A stretch of DNA of 64,000 bases from Platerodrilus igneus (taxonomy: Eukaryota; Arthropoda; Insecta; Coleoptera; Lycidae). The notes below the pieces were generated by a model. It worked only from the letters and a program-made list of their open reading frames with translations, was not told where the DNA came from and searched no databases. Shown one piece after another: positions 23,341 to 34,513 of this stretch; position 1 is the stretch's first letter, and every line of letters starts with the position of its first letter. A program made the translations under genes and the position numbers. The stretch lies in NCBI GenBank assembly GCA_036346225.1, contig JARFIW010001469.1:12308001-12372000 (forward strand). The letters are read 5' to 3'.

Positions 23341-24185
23341 AACAACGCGAGTTATGTATCCCCCTATTTATCTATATAATAAATAATAGAATCTAATAGG
23401 AACTTATTATAAATATAAAATAAGTTAATTGCAACAATGTACTACAAGGATAAACCAGACAGGTTATTAACAGTTCATGAGAACGGATGCAATACAATGT
23501 ATTCCAGGCGATAGTGATACTGCAGGTGGCAGGTCACCGACGGTTAAGATATCCCAATTACCTAGAAAATAAAATTATAATAATGTAACAAAGTTTAGAA
23601 CTAAGAATAAAGCAGACGTGAGATCTGCAAGTTCCCACAGCCATGTGAGGGGGTAGGAACATTATAATAAGCCTAAGGACCCGGCAGTCAGTCAAAGTAT
23701 TCAGCTTTAGCATTGCAGTTTGCTTAGGCGACTCACAATATTAGTTCAATTAATTAATTAATTTTGATTTAAAGTTAAAATCAGTTTGTCAAAATTCCAC
23801 ATTAATTTCTGTATCAATTAAAATAGATGTGTTAAGTTTTGGAAGTGTTTTTTTTTAAAACGCAGCTTCCAAGGCCCAAACCTTATCTCGCGTACCAGTT
23901 GTTATTATTACAGTTTATAAATTTCTAAACCTAGTCTATGCGTTTTATCAAGTTTCTCATTAAGAGGTGGGTGGAGGGATGTGAAGGGATGTGGTAGGAT
24001 GCAGAGGGATATTGGGAGATGTGAAGGGATGTAGAGGGGCGGTGGAGGTGTGTGTGGAGGGTGGTGGAGGTGGTCTCAGAACCGGTGTTCTCTATCAATT
24101 CTAAAAACAGAACATCACTGTTTGAAAATGGTTTTAAATATCAAACACTTACGGCTTATAAAGAGTTCATTTCCAAAATTCCAGC
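23341..24185. other. Insertion unique to copy 1, with minisatellite
   Basis: The other copies run straight from the equivalent of 23340 to that of 24186; here about 845 bp intervene. The insertion contains a G-rich minisatellite at 23961-24075 built on GGGATGTGAAGGGATGT-type units. No coding region or clear ends were found. Confidence 0.5.
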
Positions 24186-24239
24186 GGTTTTAGATTTTCG
24201 GGAAATGGTTGGTAAAGGCATATGTCTTGGGTAGCGAAA

Positions 24240-24810
24240 AAAAGGTTTTAAAATGGAGTTAAATATAAATAAGCAAAAATTTAGAGGTTTAGACCTTCAA
24301 AAGTGTAACTTTGTAAGGGGTTTGCCCTATTTAAAATCTATTTACAGATTTGGACTCCCTAGAAAAATGTGATATTAATTGATACCAAACAAGATATATT
24401 TATCGCAAAAGAAACAAAAATAATCTTTTATGTGTTCGCTAGAGGGTATGTGTGTAAAACGGTGAGGGGTGGTCGGATTTTAAATCCATTTGCAAATTCG
24501 GATTATGCGTAAAATTCTACACTAATTTGATGTATCGCATGGCTAAAAAATTTTATAAAGACGGTCAGAAATCGCTGCTGGTAAAAAAATCTTAAAATAA
24601 GGGTAGCTCCCTGGAGGATGGTGCCATCTAAAAAATTCCTAGAAATTCAGGTAACTGATAAAAAATCCAATATTAGTTGATACCAAACAAGATATATTTA
24701 TTTCGAAAGATGAAATGGTTAGTTAAAGAAAGCTATTTGTTCCAGAATGCGTGTGGAAATGTGGCTGCTGGTGGAAAAGTGGCGCTGATTCCCCTGTGTT
24801 TGTACTACTA
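24240..24810 (+). repeat. Satellite monomers with palindromic core, copy 1
   Basis: About two diverged monomers of roughly 250-300 bp. Each has a GGTAGCTCCCTGG-like block, AAATTCCTAGAAATTC, a GATACCAAACAAGATATATT block, and an AAATCTATTTACAGATTT-type palindrome. The same monomers occur at 49735-50560 and 53560-53700 (inverted) and at 58800-58925 and 61850-62640. Confidence 0.65.
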
Positions 24811-24859
24811 ATAAGTAACCACTCGCAGAATTAAATTGACAGATATTTGATTACTTTAA

Positions 24860-27738
24860 AGGTTTCCTTAGCAACGCAAGTCTAACTGTCCCTATAAGTA
24901 CAACAACCTACTTGTTTGAAACTTCAAATTTGACATCGGTTAATTTTTAACTTTAATATCTAATAATATTTGTTTCAATATTAAATCATCGTTTTGCCTG
25001 TCACAGAAAAAAATAGTGTATTATACACGGGTAAAAATGTCAGATTTTAACTCTCGGTGCTTTGAAAAACACACCTCGAGCTAAAATCTAGTACTTTTTC
25101 CCTTTTATAATAAAGAACTATTTCTACTAATAACAAAGTCAAAAACCAAGCCCACAAGAACGTGATTCACTTCTGTTTATAGTTTGCAATGGCTTTCTAA
25201 CGTACTTTCATTTTTGATAAAAAACAAATTATTGGTAATTATAATACTCTACCGTTGGCCAGTATTCTTTCTCTTCCGTCATTTTAGACGCGGTTTCCTT
25301 ACCGCACATCCTTAAGGGGAAACCGAGGGTGTTGTATTTTTAATTTAAATTACGTAGGTAAATATACATTTCCTATTTATAATTAAGTTATAATTAATAT
25401 TTGGTGGAACGCGACAGAAAAGTCTGCCCAACTTTGACCTAAATATTATTTCATTGCGATTTAAAACAGTTACCAATCAGTATCTGGATGTATTAGATTT
25501 ATAGTCGTAAATTTGGAAGTGACGTACTTTCCTATAATTTACATGTATACATTTATATTCTTTTCGTTCAGCAAAGATAATGATTTGCAATAATTTTTTA
25601 TGAGCAGGTAAATTTGTAACCCAGTAACTAATCCTGGCCTTATTCGTTGCCATGTACTGTATTTAGGACTGACCTCGTATTCTAAAATATAGATAAGCTC
25701 TATTATCAGACGATACGGGATACCGATAATAATAATATATCTAGTCGTTGTGGTGTAGGTGTAAATTGATTGCCGGGTGTTTATGTTAAAAGGTAAAAAG
25801 TTTTTTTACTGATCTTTGCCATCAGCATTAAATGTCTATTGAGTTGAATACAAGTTGCCAAGGTGCTTTAATTCCTTAACATTGAGCGACTGGTCTCGAT
25901 ACAACACACACAAAATATTGATGTTAAAATAGCCTCTTGCTTATACTTTGACAAACCTTTAAAATATTAAAAACTTAGGCTTTGGGTTGTAAGTACCATT
26001 AGTTTTAGTTATGTATGTACCAAGGGTATCAAGTTGATGTTTATGGCCTGAGGGCGTCGATGTTAGAAACCCGAGGAGCCCTAGGGTTTGTACGTTGCCC
26101 GAGGTCAGTGGCGCAACCAGGATATCAAGACAGGCAGGGCTCGAATTTTGAAAAAGGCGCGATTGCCCAAAGTGTTTCGGTTCGGTTGTGTTGTTTAATA
26201 TTTCAAAAAAAACTAGCGTCCTGGGACACATTTTTATAACATTATGAAAAATAAAGAAAAAATCATAAGTACATTTCTTGTTTATACTAATTAAATGATT
26301 TACATTAAAATAAAACCGAACTTTCTTGTTTTACATTTATTATAGTATAATTACCCATATGTATTATACATTTGCATTAATATTTAAAAGTTAATCATTA
26401 TAATACTTATAAAACACGTATACCTCCTTGTTTAGGAAAAAAAATTGTGTTATTAAGATTATTACAGGTATCTATTAAACATTCGATTAATACAATTGCT
26501 TGCAAGTATACAAATTAATTTTTTTCTTCTTAATTCTTTTAAACTGTTCTAAAACTTCATCAAAATCGATATTTTCACATAAATTTCGTTCTATGTAGGG
26601 TAGACAATACAGTGATTGGCACTTTAAGAAGCATACCAGTGTTAACTAATTAAGCCTCTCGTAAATATCAGATAGCAAATTGGACCACCATATACCATAA
26701 ACGACTACCTTACCTGATATCACAAGGTCGAGAATTTCTTGTTAATGTGGGATGCCAAGGTAAAGTTGAATGGAAAACGGCTTGAGGAAAAGAAAAACTC
26801 ATTAGAGATAAATGGCTAGTAGAGTGTTAGCTCTTGGTAGATCATGAGCTTGGGTCATGGGTTGACAAATGACAAAATATATAGATAAAGAGCGCCGCCA
26901 TATTTTTCAATACAACAACATACGAAGATACATGTAATTTGTATTAGGGGAATGCGGAAACCTGAAGTTTACACCGCTTATGTAGCCACAAAACCTAAAT
27001 ATCAACCTTGCAAAGCACTTACCAAAATGTCACTTACCAGATGTATTACAGTACAGATGTCTCTGCATATCCTGTGAACAAACAAATGCACAACAGGTAC
27101 ACCGTTTGTGTCCTTAAAAATATTCACCAATAAATAACATATTTGATATTAAGTTCCAAATATATATATACTCAGAGTACTTGTTATCATTAGACAGAGT
27201 TAATATTTTGCTTATTAAGAACCAAGAAATTTCCTTTGAATTTTTTTATAATAAAAGAATTAAGCAAAAAAAAATTCTATTCAATTAAATTTGTTTAGCT
27301 TGTTTCAACATTAATATTTAGAATAAAAATTTACATGGAAAGAAACTAGTATTGTTCTATCTTCAAAAACACAAACATCTTTAAACTCAATATTTCAACA
27401 TATGTTAACTGTAAGGTATTTGCTTTCTTAATAATTTAAATCTCAAATTTAATTATAGCCTTCAGTAGTACTACAGTCGACTTTACAATTGAGAAAAAAG
27501 ATTATTTTACGTAATTCAAAAATGTAGTATTCAAACAAAGAATAAGCTCTAACTTTATATCCTTCAAAAATTTATCATGTCTTAAAATTAAACTGCATGA
27601 CCTCTAAATAATCAAAGATATTATTAATGTAGCATAGAATAGCATGTGGTAATTGTATTGACTAACTAGATATTTTTTGACATCAAACGTCAATAACAAT
27701 TTTTTTAGTAAAGCTAAAACTGTCTGCTTGTGGAACAA
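24860..27738. other. AT-rich region, little recognised
   Basis: No gene recognised on either strand. At 26107 CAGTGGCGCAACCAGGATAT resembles a hAT-type transposon end and the next 80 bp resemble sequences common near such ends, but no partner end was found. Confidence 0.35.
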
Positions 27739-27752
27739 ATATAGTAGGCAAC

Positions 27753-27983
27753 TTTTTTCTTAATCTTCTTTGGGAATGAAACCACTCATAGTTTTTAAAA
27801 CCTATTTTATTAAAAATGTGGAACGTTTCACGATTTTGCGTGTCATGTTGATGATGTCACGCAAAATCGTGAAGCGTTCCACATTTTTAATAAAATAGAT
27901 TTGAAAAACTATGAGTGGTTTCATTCCCAAAGAAGATTAAGAAGAATGCTAAACAAACCACAACAAACATACAGGGAGTATTT
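27753..27983 (+). mobile_element. Hairpin retroposon, copy 2
   Basis: Flanked by 14-bp direct repeats ATATAGTAGGCAAC (27739-27752 and 27984-27997). Arms of about 85 bp (about 27757-27842 and 27858-27943) fold on each other with a short loop, and the unpaired right tail ends ACATACAGGGAGTATTT, as in copy 1 at 8020-8389. The outer 40 bp of the stem match copy 1; the inner stem is unrelated to it. Stem-plus-tail can be read as YEWFHSQRRLRRMLNKPQQT in one frame, so the tail may be the 3' end of a coding region. Confidence 0.75.
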
Positions 27984-27999
27984 ATATAGTAGGCAACAA

Positions 28000-28910
28000 T
28001 TAAGCCATCTTTAAAATTTTGTAAAGTTACGAGAATAAAACGGGATGTTTCTTACAAAATGAATTTGAAAATAACTAAATCAAAGTAGAATATCAACCTT
28101 TGATCATACGTAAAACACCTAAATAAATACAAATTAAATTAAAGGTTAAAAGTCACTCACGTGCTTGAAGTACAGTTCAATCAAAAAAACTTGAACGTTA
28201 TTACCAGAACCAAACAACATCAAATGTCGACAAATCTAAGCACATCTGCGATTCACGCAATATGAATAACATACCATTATGCCGAATTTTACGCTGCAAT
28301 TTTCAAAGACCTTTAGAACAAAATATTATCCAACCAAATAAAATCTCCGTTACATATGACCAACAATCTTCGTTTTCTAAATTTTAAACTAAAGCTTTAT
28401 TTCTGTAGTATTGCATGTTTTAATGATGGATTACTCAATATTCTTCGCATCTGCAGGAATCAACCGACTTTACCGATGGTGCAATACAAAATAAAATAAT
28501 CTTTACCAAAAGTTGTCAGGAACCACATCATGACACGAAGGTATTCGTTAATCAACTTTCTTGCGAACTCTGCACCAGGCCATGTGCCTGAATATCATGT
28601 TGACTTCTCTATGCTCCGGAGAGCAGCTTACTTCTTTAAGCGCTAATGGAAAAAAGAAGTCGAACTGACAGACAAACGATTAGAATTGTAACTTAGACAT
28701 CGAAAGGGGAAGGAGTGCATAATCCATTATACACTTAATAACTATTTTTTGTGATCAGACAATTATAATTTATGTTTTTATATTTTCGAAGCATGATATT
28801 AGATTTATAAGGAATGTGTAACTAACTTGAAAAAAATACGTTACACCAGTCTATTGTTCATTATAAATAGAGCAACAGGTAAATAAAGTACAGTTTGGGG
28901 TGTTTTCATC
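28000..28910. other. AT-rich spacer
   Basis: No gene or repeat recognised. Confidence 0.4.
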
Positions 28911-28914
28911 ATCA

Positions 28915-29075
28915 TTTTGTTTTCGACCTTACTTAAGGTCGGTTTGACGCAGCTCTAACTTCTTTTTTATTCTGTGCTAATCTAAAAAGCTCTACATACC
29001 CTTCACAACCTAAATTTCTAATAATTTGACCAATATAGTTTGGTCTAGGTCTTCCTATATCCTTCTATCTTTTTC
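28915..29075 (-). repeat. 3' fragment of the LINE
   Basis: A second, 5'-truncated copy of the 3' end of the LINE at 29415-36420, in the same orientation. It encodes the same LFRLAQ and AAS-type C-terminal segment and shares the GTCGGTTTGACGCAGCTCTA block. Confidence 0.75.
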
Positions 29076-29204
29076 CTATCCAGCTGGCTCTACATAGATA
29101 TTAGCAACCTGATGGTTGTTAAAGAACTCTAACATGTTTAAATGATTACCATTTATAAGGTAATGAAATATAACCTGGTTATCCGCTTCAAAAAAGGAAA
29201 AGTG

Positions 29205-29390
29205 TTAAATTATATGTTATGGTAAAGCTTAAGCAACGAATCGCTGCCAACATGCCAGACCGCTACCTAATTGTGAGTTATGTCATGGTGACGTGTATTA
29301 AATTATATGTTATAGTAAGGCTTAAGCAACGAAACGCTACCAACATGCCAGACCGCTAACTAATTGTGAGTTATGTCCTGGTGACATTTA
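29205..29390. repeat. Tandem duplication, period 93 bp
   Basis: TTAAATTATATGTTATGGTA at 29205 recurs as TTAAATTATATGTTATAGTA at 29298; the units (29205-29297 and 29298-29390) differ at only a few positions. The duplication lies between two LINE 3' ends. Confidence 0.85.
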
Positions 29391-29433
29391 GTTAACTGAT
29401 TTTTATTTTTTTTTGTTTTGTTTTCGAACTTAC

Positions 29434-30058
29434 TTAAAGTCGGTTTGACGCAGCTCTAAATGTTTTTCTATTCTGAGCTAGTCTAAAAAGGTCTACATAC
29501 CCTTCACAACCTAAATCTCTAATAATTTGACTAATATAGCTTTGTCTAGGCCTCCCTACTCTATTTTTATTTGGTAGTCTATAACCTAAGACTTTACTAA
29601 ATAGTCCCTCGTGACTTAACTGGTGCCCTATCATTCTATCTCTCCTGACCTTCAATTGTTTCCACATACAGGGATCCTCACCTATCCTTCTATAAACTTC
29701 CTCGTTTGTTACTCTATCTGTCCAACTAATCTTTAACATTCTCCTATAACACCAAGTTTCAAAAGCTTCTATCTTTTTCTTATCTACTTCTTTAATTGTC
29801 CAAGTCTCACTACCGTATAGTAGAACGCTCCATACGTACGACTTTAAGAAACTTTTTCTATTATCTAAACTAATACTATTAGCTATTAGTAAGTTTTTCT
29901 TTTTTAAAAACATTTTTCTAGCTTGAGCTATTCTAGCTACTATATCCCCTCAGCTACGTCCATCCTTTGTAATTATACTACCTAAATAGCAAAATTCATC
30001 TACCTCCTCTAACTCGGTATTACCTATTTTTAATTTTGGTTTAGAACTAGGCTGTAAC
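29434..30058 (-). pseudogene. LINE RT, C-terminal part
   Basis: Continues the reverse transcriptase on the far side of the hAT insertion: PSSKPKLKIGNTELEEVDEF with CYLGSI near 29990-30050, a TGA in the KDGRS-GDIVARI segment near 29950, then an open part to 29434 with FLKSYVWSVLLYGSETWT, ETWCYRRMLKISW and a Gly-Arg-Pro-Arg end. This thumb/connection-like tail is typical of LINEs of this group. The single stop lies just above the long open part. Confidence 0.8.
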
Positions 30059-33000
30059 CAGCGGCGGCCCTAGGGCGGTGCGAGCGGTGCGACCGCACCG
30101 AGCGCCGTCATATGGAGGGCGCCGAAAACGGCTGAACGCCCGACTAGGTACCGATCGACTTACGCGCAAGTAGAGGTAACCAAACTGAAACAGCATACTG
30201 TTTCATGAGACATGATACTGAAACACTAGAATGTACTGAAACCCCATACCGAAATAGTGAAACAGCGAAACAGCACTCACCTAGTTTTATATTTTCACAA
30301 CTAAAAAACAACATGTTTTAAACAGAGCTCAGGATATGTGAACTTCAGGACACCTGTCGCACTGTAAGGTTTAATAGCAGTTAAGTGTATCAGGCACTTA
30401 TAGGTTTTAATACATTGATTATTGTGCTGCTCAAGATTGGCCAATTATTACTTTATAAGCAGACAGAATTCAGTGAATGTTTTACACGTAGTCATCGTGT
30501 AATTATAATAAGGCTGCTTCAAAGCAGTCATTTTTTGTAAGAAGTTTGCGATTGCTTTCTTTTTGTATTAGGTATTTTACAGTTTCTAGTTTTGATTTAT
30601 AAAAGAAAGAAGTGTTTTTAAGAATATAGGTTACTGCAGTAATTGAAACGTACGACATACCAACTAAATTTATTTACATGACTGTTTCATATTTTCCTAT
30701 GGCCTGCTAGTGCTCTACGCGCAAGCGAAGAACGTGGAGGCGGTGAGGGGAACGGGTGAATGAACATTTGTTTCGTCAGTCACAGTCGCTCGCAAATATC
30801 GTCTGTTTGCGCACAGGTGTATTTGGATTTTGATATACCTACTTACTTGTGTAACGTGTAATTATTAAATTGTTATTTATTACCTTAAATGTTACCAGAA
30901 TTATTGTTTTTCTACCGATAAAACTACAGTACAGACACATTTCAAGCACGGTTCAACTCGGTTCAAGTAAGTATTTATGCGTGTTAGAGATAGATTTATT
31001 AATTCTGATATTCTGTTCGAATAATATCAAAAATCATAAATTACGACAACTGCCATGGAGTAGATCCTATTTATTTACATAATATAAATGTTAAATGTAT
31101 TTCTTACAGAAAATAAACATGCCGCTTAAAAAAAAACTATCAGGATCTCAGAACCTAAAAAGAAAAAAGCAAAAACTAGAGGATAGAGAAAGCCGCAAAA
31201 GCACTTGCAACATTTTTTAAATCATCATCATCAAGCGTTCAATACACAGGAGAAGACAAAGAAGCTGATGAACATGAAGAGAAAATCACTGAAGATGATG
31301 CTACTCCTGGGACCTCATCTGAAGTTATTATAGAAGATATACATCATATACCATCCACATCTTCTATAATAACTTCAGATGCAGCATGCCTTTAAGATGA
31401 AAGTGATGATATTTCAAAATGGCCGCCGCTTATTCATTCGTCCACACGAGACGAAATAATTATTCGTGGACCTGTACGCAAAGAAATAAACAACGAAGAG
31501 TACCCTAGAACATATGATGGGCGTCATTTTTCTAATATACATTTTCAAAGAGTAATGCCAAATGGGGAAACTTTTAATAGAAGATGGCTTGTATACTCAA
31601 AATTAGCAGACAAGGTATATTGTTTTTGCTGCAGTATATTTAATCGAAATGTCCACTCTAATTTGGGAAAAAATGGATTAGACGACTGGAGACACTTGTC
31701 GACACGTCTCAAAACTCACGAAATATCTACAGATCATCGACGTGCTATGAACAATTGGATAGAAACTTCGATTAGACTGAAAAATTTTAGTGGAATAGAC
31801 AAACACTTGCAAAAATAGATTGAAGACGAAAAATCAAGGTGGACCGCTATACTGGAACGAATGATGGCAATAGTATTCTTCTTAGCAGGAAATAATTTGT
31901 CGTTCAGAGGAAGCTCTGGATCTGAAACTTTATACACTAATAATAATGGCAACTTCCTGGGTTTGGTGCAACTTCTAGGAAAATATGATCCTGTGATGAT
32001 GGAACACCTTCGCCGTATTGCTGGTAAGGAGACTAATGTCCACTATTTCAGCACAAGAATTCAAAACGAGTTAATTGGCTTACTTGGAAGTGAAGTTCGA
32101 AATACAATTTTGACTATGATTAAGTCATCCAAATACTTCTCTATCATACTGGACTGCACTCCTGATGTAAGCCACGTTGAACAATTATCAATAACTTTCC
32201 GTTTTGTTGGCACTAATGGAGAAGAAGTGAAAGTACGAGAGTGTTTCGTTGCTTACAAGCCGGTAAGTGACTCTTCAGGAGAAGGGCTCACTGGCCTTTT
32301 TCTTGATGAAATTGTGCATGAAGTTGACTTGGATATGAACGATTGTCGAGGTCAAGGGTACGATAATGGCGCCAACATGGTAGGAATAAACAAAGGTGTC
32401 CAAACCAGAATTCCGAACCAATATTCTCGAGCATTTTTTAACCCATGTGGCTGTCACAACTTGAATTTGGTGGTAGCAGATGCAGCTAAATCATCCTTTA
32501 AATCGGTCTCTTTATTTGGATTTCTCCAAAGACTATTTGTATTATTTTCTGGATCAACAAAGAGGTGGGAAGTCATATCCAAACACATAGAAGGACTATC
32601 ACTGAAAAAAGTTTGCGAAACTCGCTGGGAGAGTAGAGTTTCTAGCCTTGCTTCTGTTCGCTACAATTACTATTCAGTTCGTGATGCTCTTTTGAATCTT
32701 CACGAAGAAACGAATGATTCAGTTGCTGCATCAGAGGCTTTGTCATTGATTCAGTATATGGAGCAATTTGAATTCTTAGTTACATTGGTGGCTTGGTATG
32801 ATATACTGTTTCAAGTAAACATTGTAAGTAAAGCTATGCAGTCTGAAACTATGGATTTATCAAACGCATCGCAATTGCTGAAAAGCTGCTCGGAATTCGT
32901 GAAGCAGTACCGGACTAATTCATCTGCTCAAATAACAGCTAAGGAAATAGCTTCTGAGGCTGGTATAGATTCCACGTTTAAGCCAGTCCGATCCCGGAGA

Positions 33001-33809
33001 AAGAAGCGATTATTTGAGTATGAAGCTGCAGATGAAACACCAACAGATCCCGAAGAACTGTTTAAAATTAACGTCTTTTACCCTATGATAGATACAATTG
33101 AAAATGTATTGGTAACTCGGTTTGGACAATTATCCAAATTCAATGATACATGGTCTTTTTTGTATAACATCAAAATAATTCCTGATAAGTCTTTATTAGA
33201 AAAAGCCTGTGCAGATTTGCAAATGATTTTAACCGATGGGGAAAAATGTGATGTGTCTAGTTGCGAATTGGTTGAAGAACTTTTGAGCCTGAATCCTTTA
33301 TTAAAAAACCTTGAATCAGCAGAGCCAATAAAAGTTCTTCAACTTATTAAAAAAAATGATTGGCAGGATATTTTCCCGAATGTGTGGACAGTGCTTCGAA
33401 TTTTGCTGACCATCCCTATAACTGTCGCCAAAGCTGAACGAAGCTTTAGTAAATTAAAACTAATTAAAACGTACTTACGTTCGACAATGTGTCAAGAAAG
33501 ACTGTCAGATCTTGCAATTCTATCGATAGAAAATGACATTGCCCAAGGATTAAATTATTCCGATTTAATAAAAAAATTCACAAACGCAAAGGCAAGAAAA
33601 GTGATTTACTGGTTTCTACGTTTTTAATTAAATAAATATAGTCAAACTAATATTTTTTCCTTTATTCTCTTCTCGTCAAAAAAACTGACACGAAATAAAG
33701 AACATAAATGTAAAATTAATTAGGTATGTTATTTTTTTCGTGTCTATGTAAACTGGGGCGTCACCATAAGATCTCGCACCACCGAAAAGTTTAGCTAGGA
33801 CCGCCCCTG
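30059..33809 (+). mobile_element. hAT transposon, near-complete (ZMYM1-type)
   Basis: Ends are CAGCGGCGGCCCTAG (30059) and CTAGGACCGCCCCTG (33809), imperfect terminal inverted repeats. An exact 8-bp target duplication GCTGTAAC lies at 30051-30058 and 33810-33817, as hAT elements make. The 5' subterminal part (30180-30290) is rich in TGAAAC/GAAACAG words, which may be transposase-binding repeats. The element sits inside the LINE and holds one transposase gene. Confidence 0.95.
31119..33627 (+). pseudogene. hAT transposase (zinc finger MYM-type 1-like)
   Basis: Cut-and-paste transposase. It starts MPLKKKLSGSQNLKRKK at 31119. A TTF-type zinc finger follows (YCFCCSIFNRN, then LKTHEISTDHRRAM). 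The RNase H-like domain has LDCTPDVSHVEQLS and GYDNGANM, and GCHNLNLVVADA. The C-terminal dimerisation domain has TVAKAERSFSKLKLIK. Breaks are few: a frameshift near 31210, TAA at 31394-31396, and TAG at 31816-31818; the frame is otherwise open from 31555 to 33627. The gene ends 180 bp before the right terminal repeat. It is dead or nearly so, unless the breaks are sequence errors. Confidence 0.9.
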
Positions 33810-33817
33810 GCTGTAAC

Positions 33818-34513
33818 TCACTTGTCATTATCTTTGTCTTTACTGAGTTAATTCTCATACTATAGTTACTCTGTAGTATCTCCTCTAAAATATTTAAAAA
33901 CTCTCCTAACTCTTTTCTAGACTCTGCTATAATGGCTGTACCATTTGAAAAACGTAACATGTCTATTTTCTGTCCCTGTACACTAACACCTATCTCTTTT
34001 CTCTCTCTAGCTAAGTTTAAAGCTTTCTCAATATAAACATTAAAAATCAAGGGAGACAGTATACAACCCTGTCTAACACCATTTCTAATCTTAGCTTCCT
34101 TTTCTATTTCATCAAATCTAATTACTACGCTTTGGTTTTTATATAGACTGTAAATAATTTTTCTATCCCTATGAGAAATTCCTATTTTTTTGCAAAACCC
34201 TGAACATAACAATCCAATTAACCCTATCAAATGCTTTTTCTAAATGTACAAACGCGAAATGAGTCTTTTTATTCTTTTGTAACCTTTTTTCGATAATTAC
34301 CCTAATCATTAGTATCGGTTCTGTAGTCCCTCTGTCTTTACGAAAACCATATTGGTCTTCGCCTAAATAATTCTCAGTTAAAGTTTCTACTCTATTTTTA
34401 ATTATTATTGTTAGTATTTTGGAAGCATGAGAAGTTAAACTAACCGTTCTAAAATTCTCACACCTATCAGCTCCTGACTTTTTTGGGATTGGGATAATAA
34501 TATTTTTTTTCAA
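33818..34513 (-). pseudogene. LINE reverse transcriptase core
   Basis: Two overlapping minus-strand pieces (34513-34169 and 34230-33818). They contain VRQGCILSPLIFNVYIEKAL (RT motif with the QG turn) and EDQYGFRKDRGTTEPILMIR. The catalytic box normally FADD reads FSNG (RFSNGTAII), so both catalytic aspartates of motif C are absent. A frameshift at about 34200 and one in an A run at about 34505 separate the pieces from each other and from the upstream gene. Confidence 0.85.

Noticed and set aside
24052..24234. 60-residue open frame downstream of a G-rich repeat
   Set aside because: Begins in the minisatellite and crosses the border of an insertion; not conserved in the other copies.
26015..26239. 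Possible gene or hAT element at CAGTGGCGCAACCAGG
   Set aside because: Only one end-like motif was seen, without a partner end, duplication or transposase; open frames on both strands show no domain.
27841..27870. GTTGATGATGTCACG, considered as a hammerhead ribozyme core in the hairpin element
   Set aside because: The required CTGATGA and GAAA cores and three stems are not arranged as a hammerhead.
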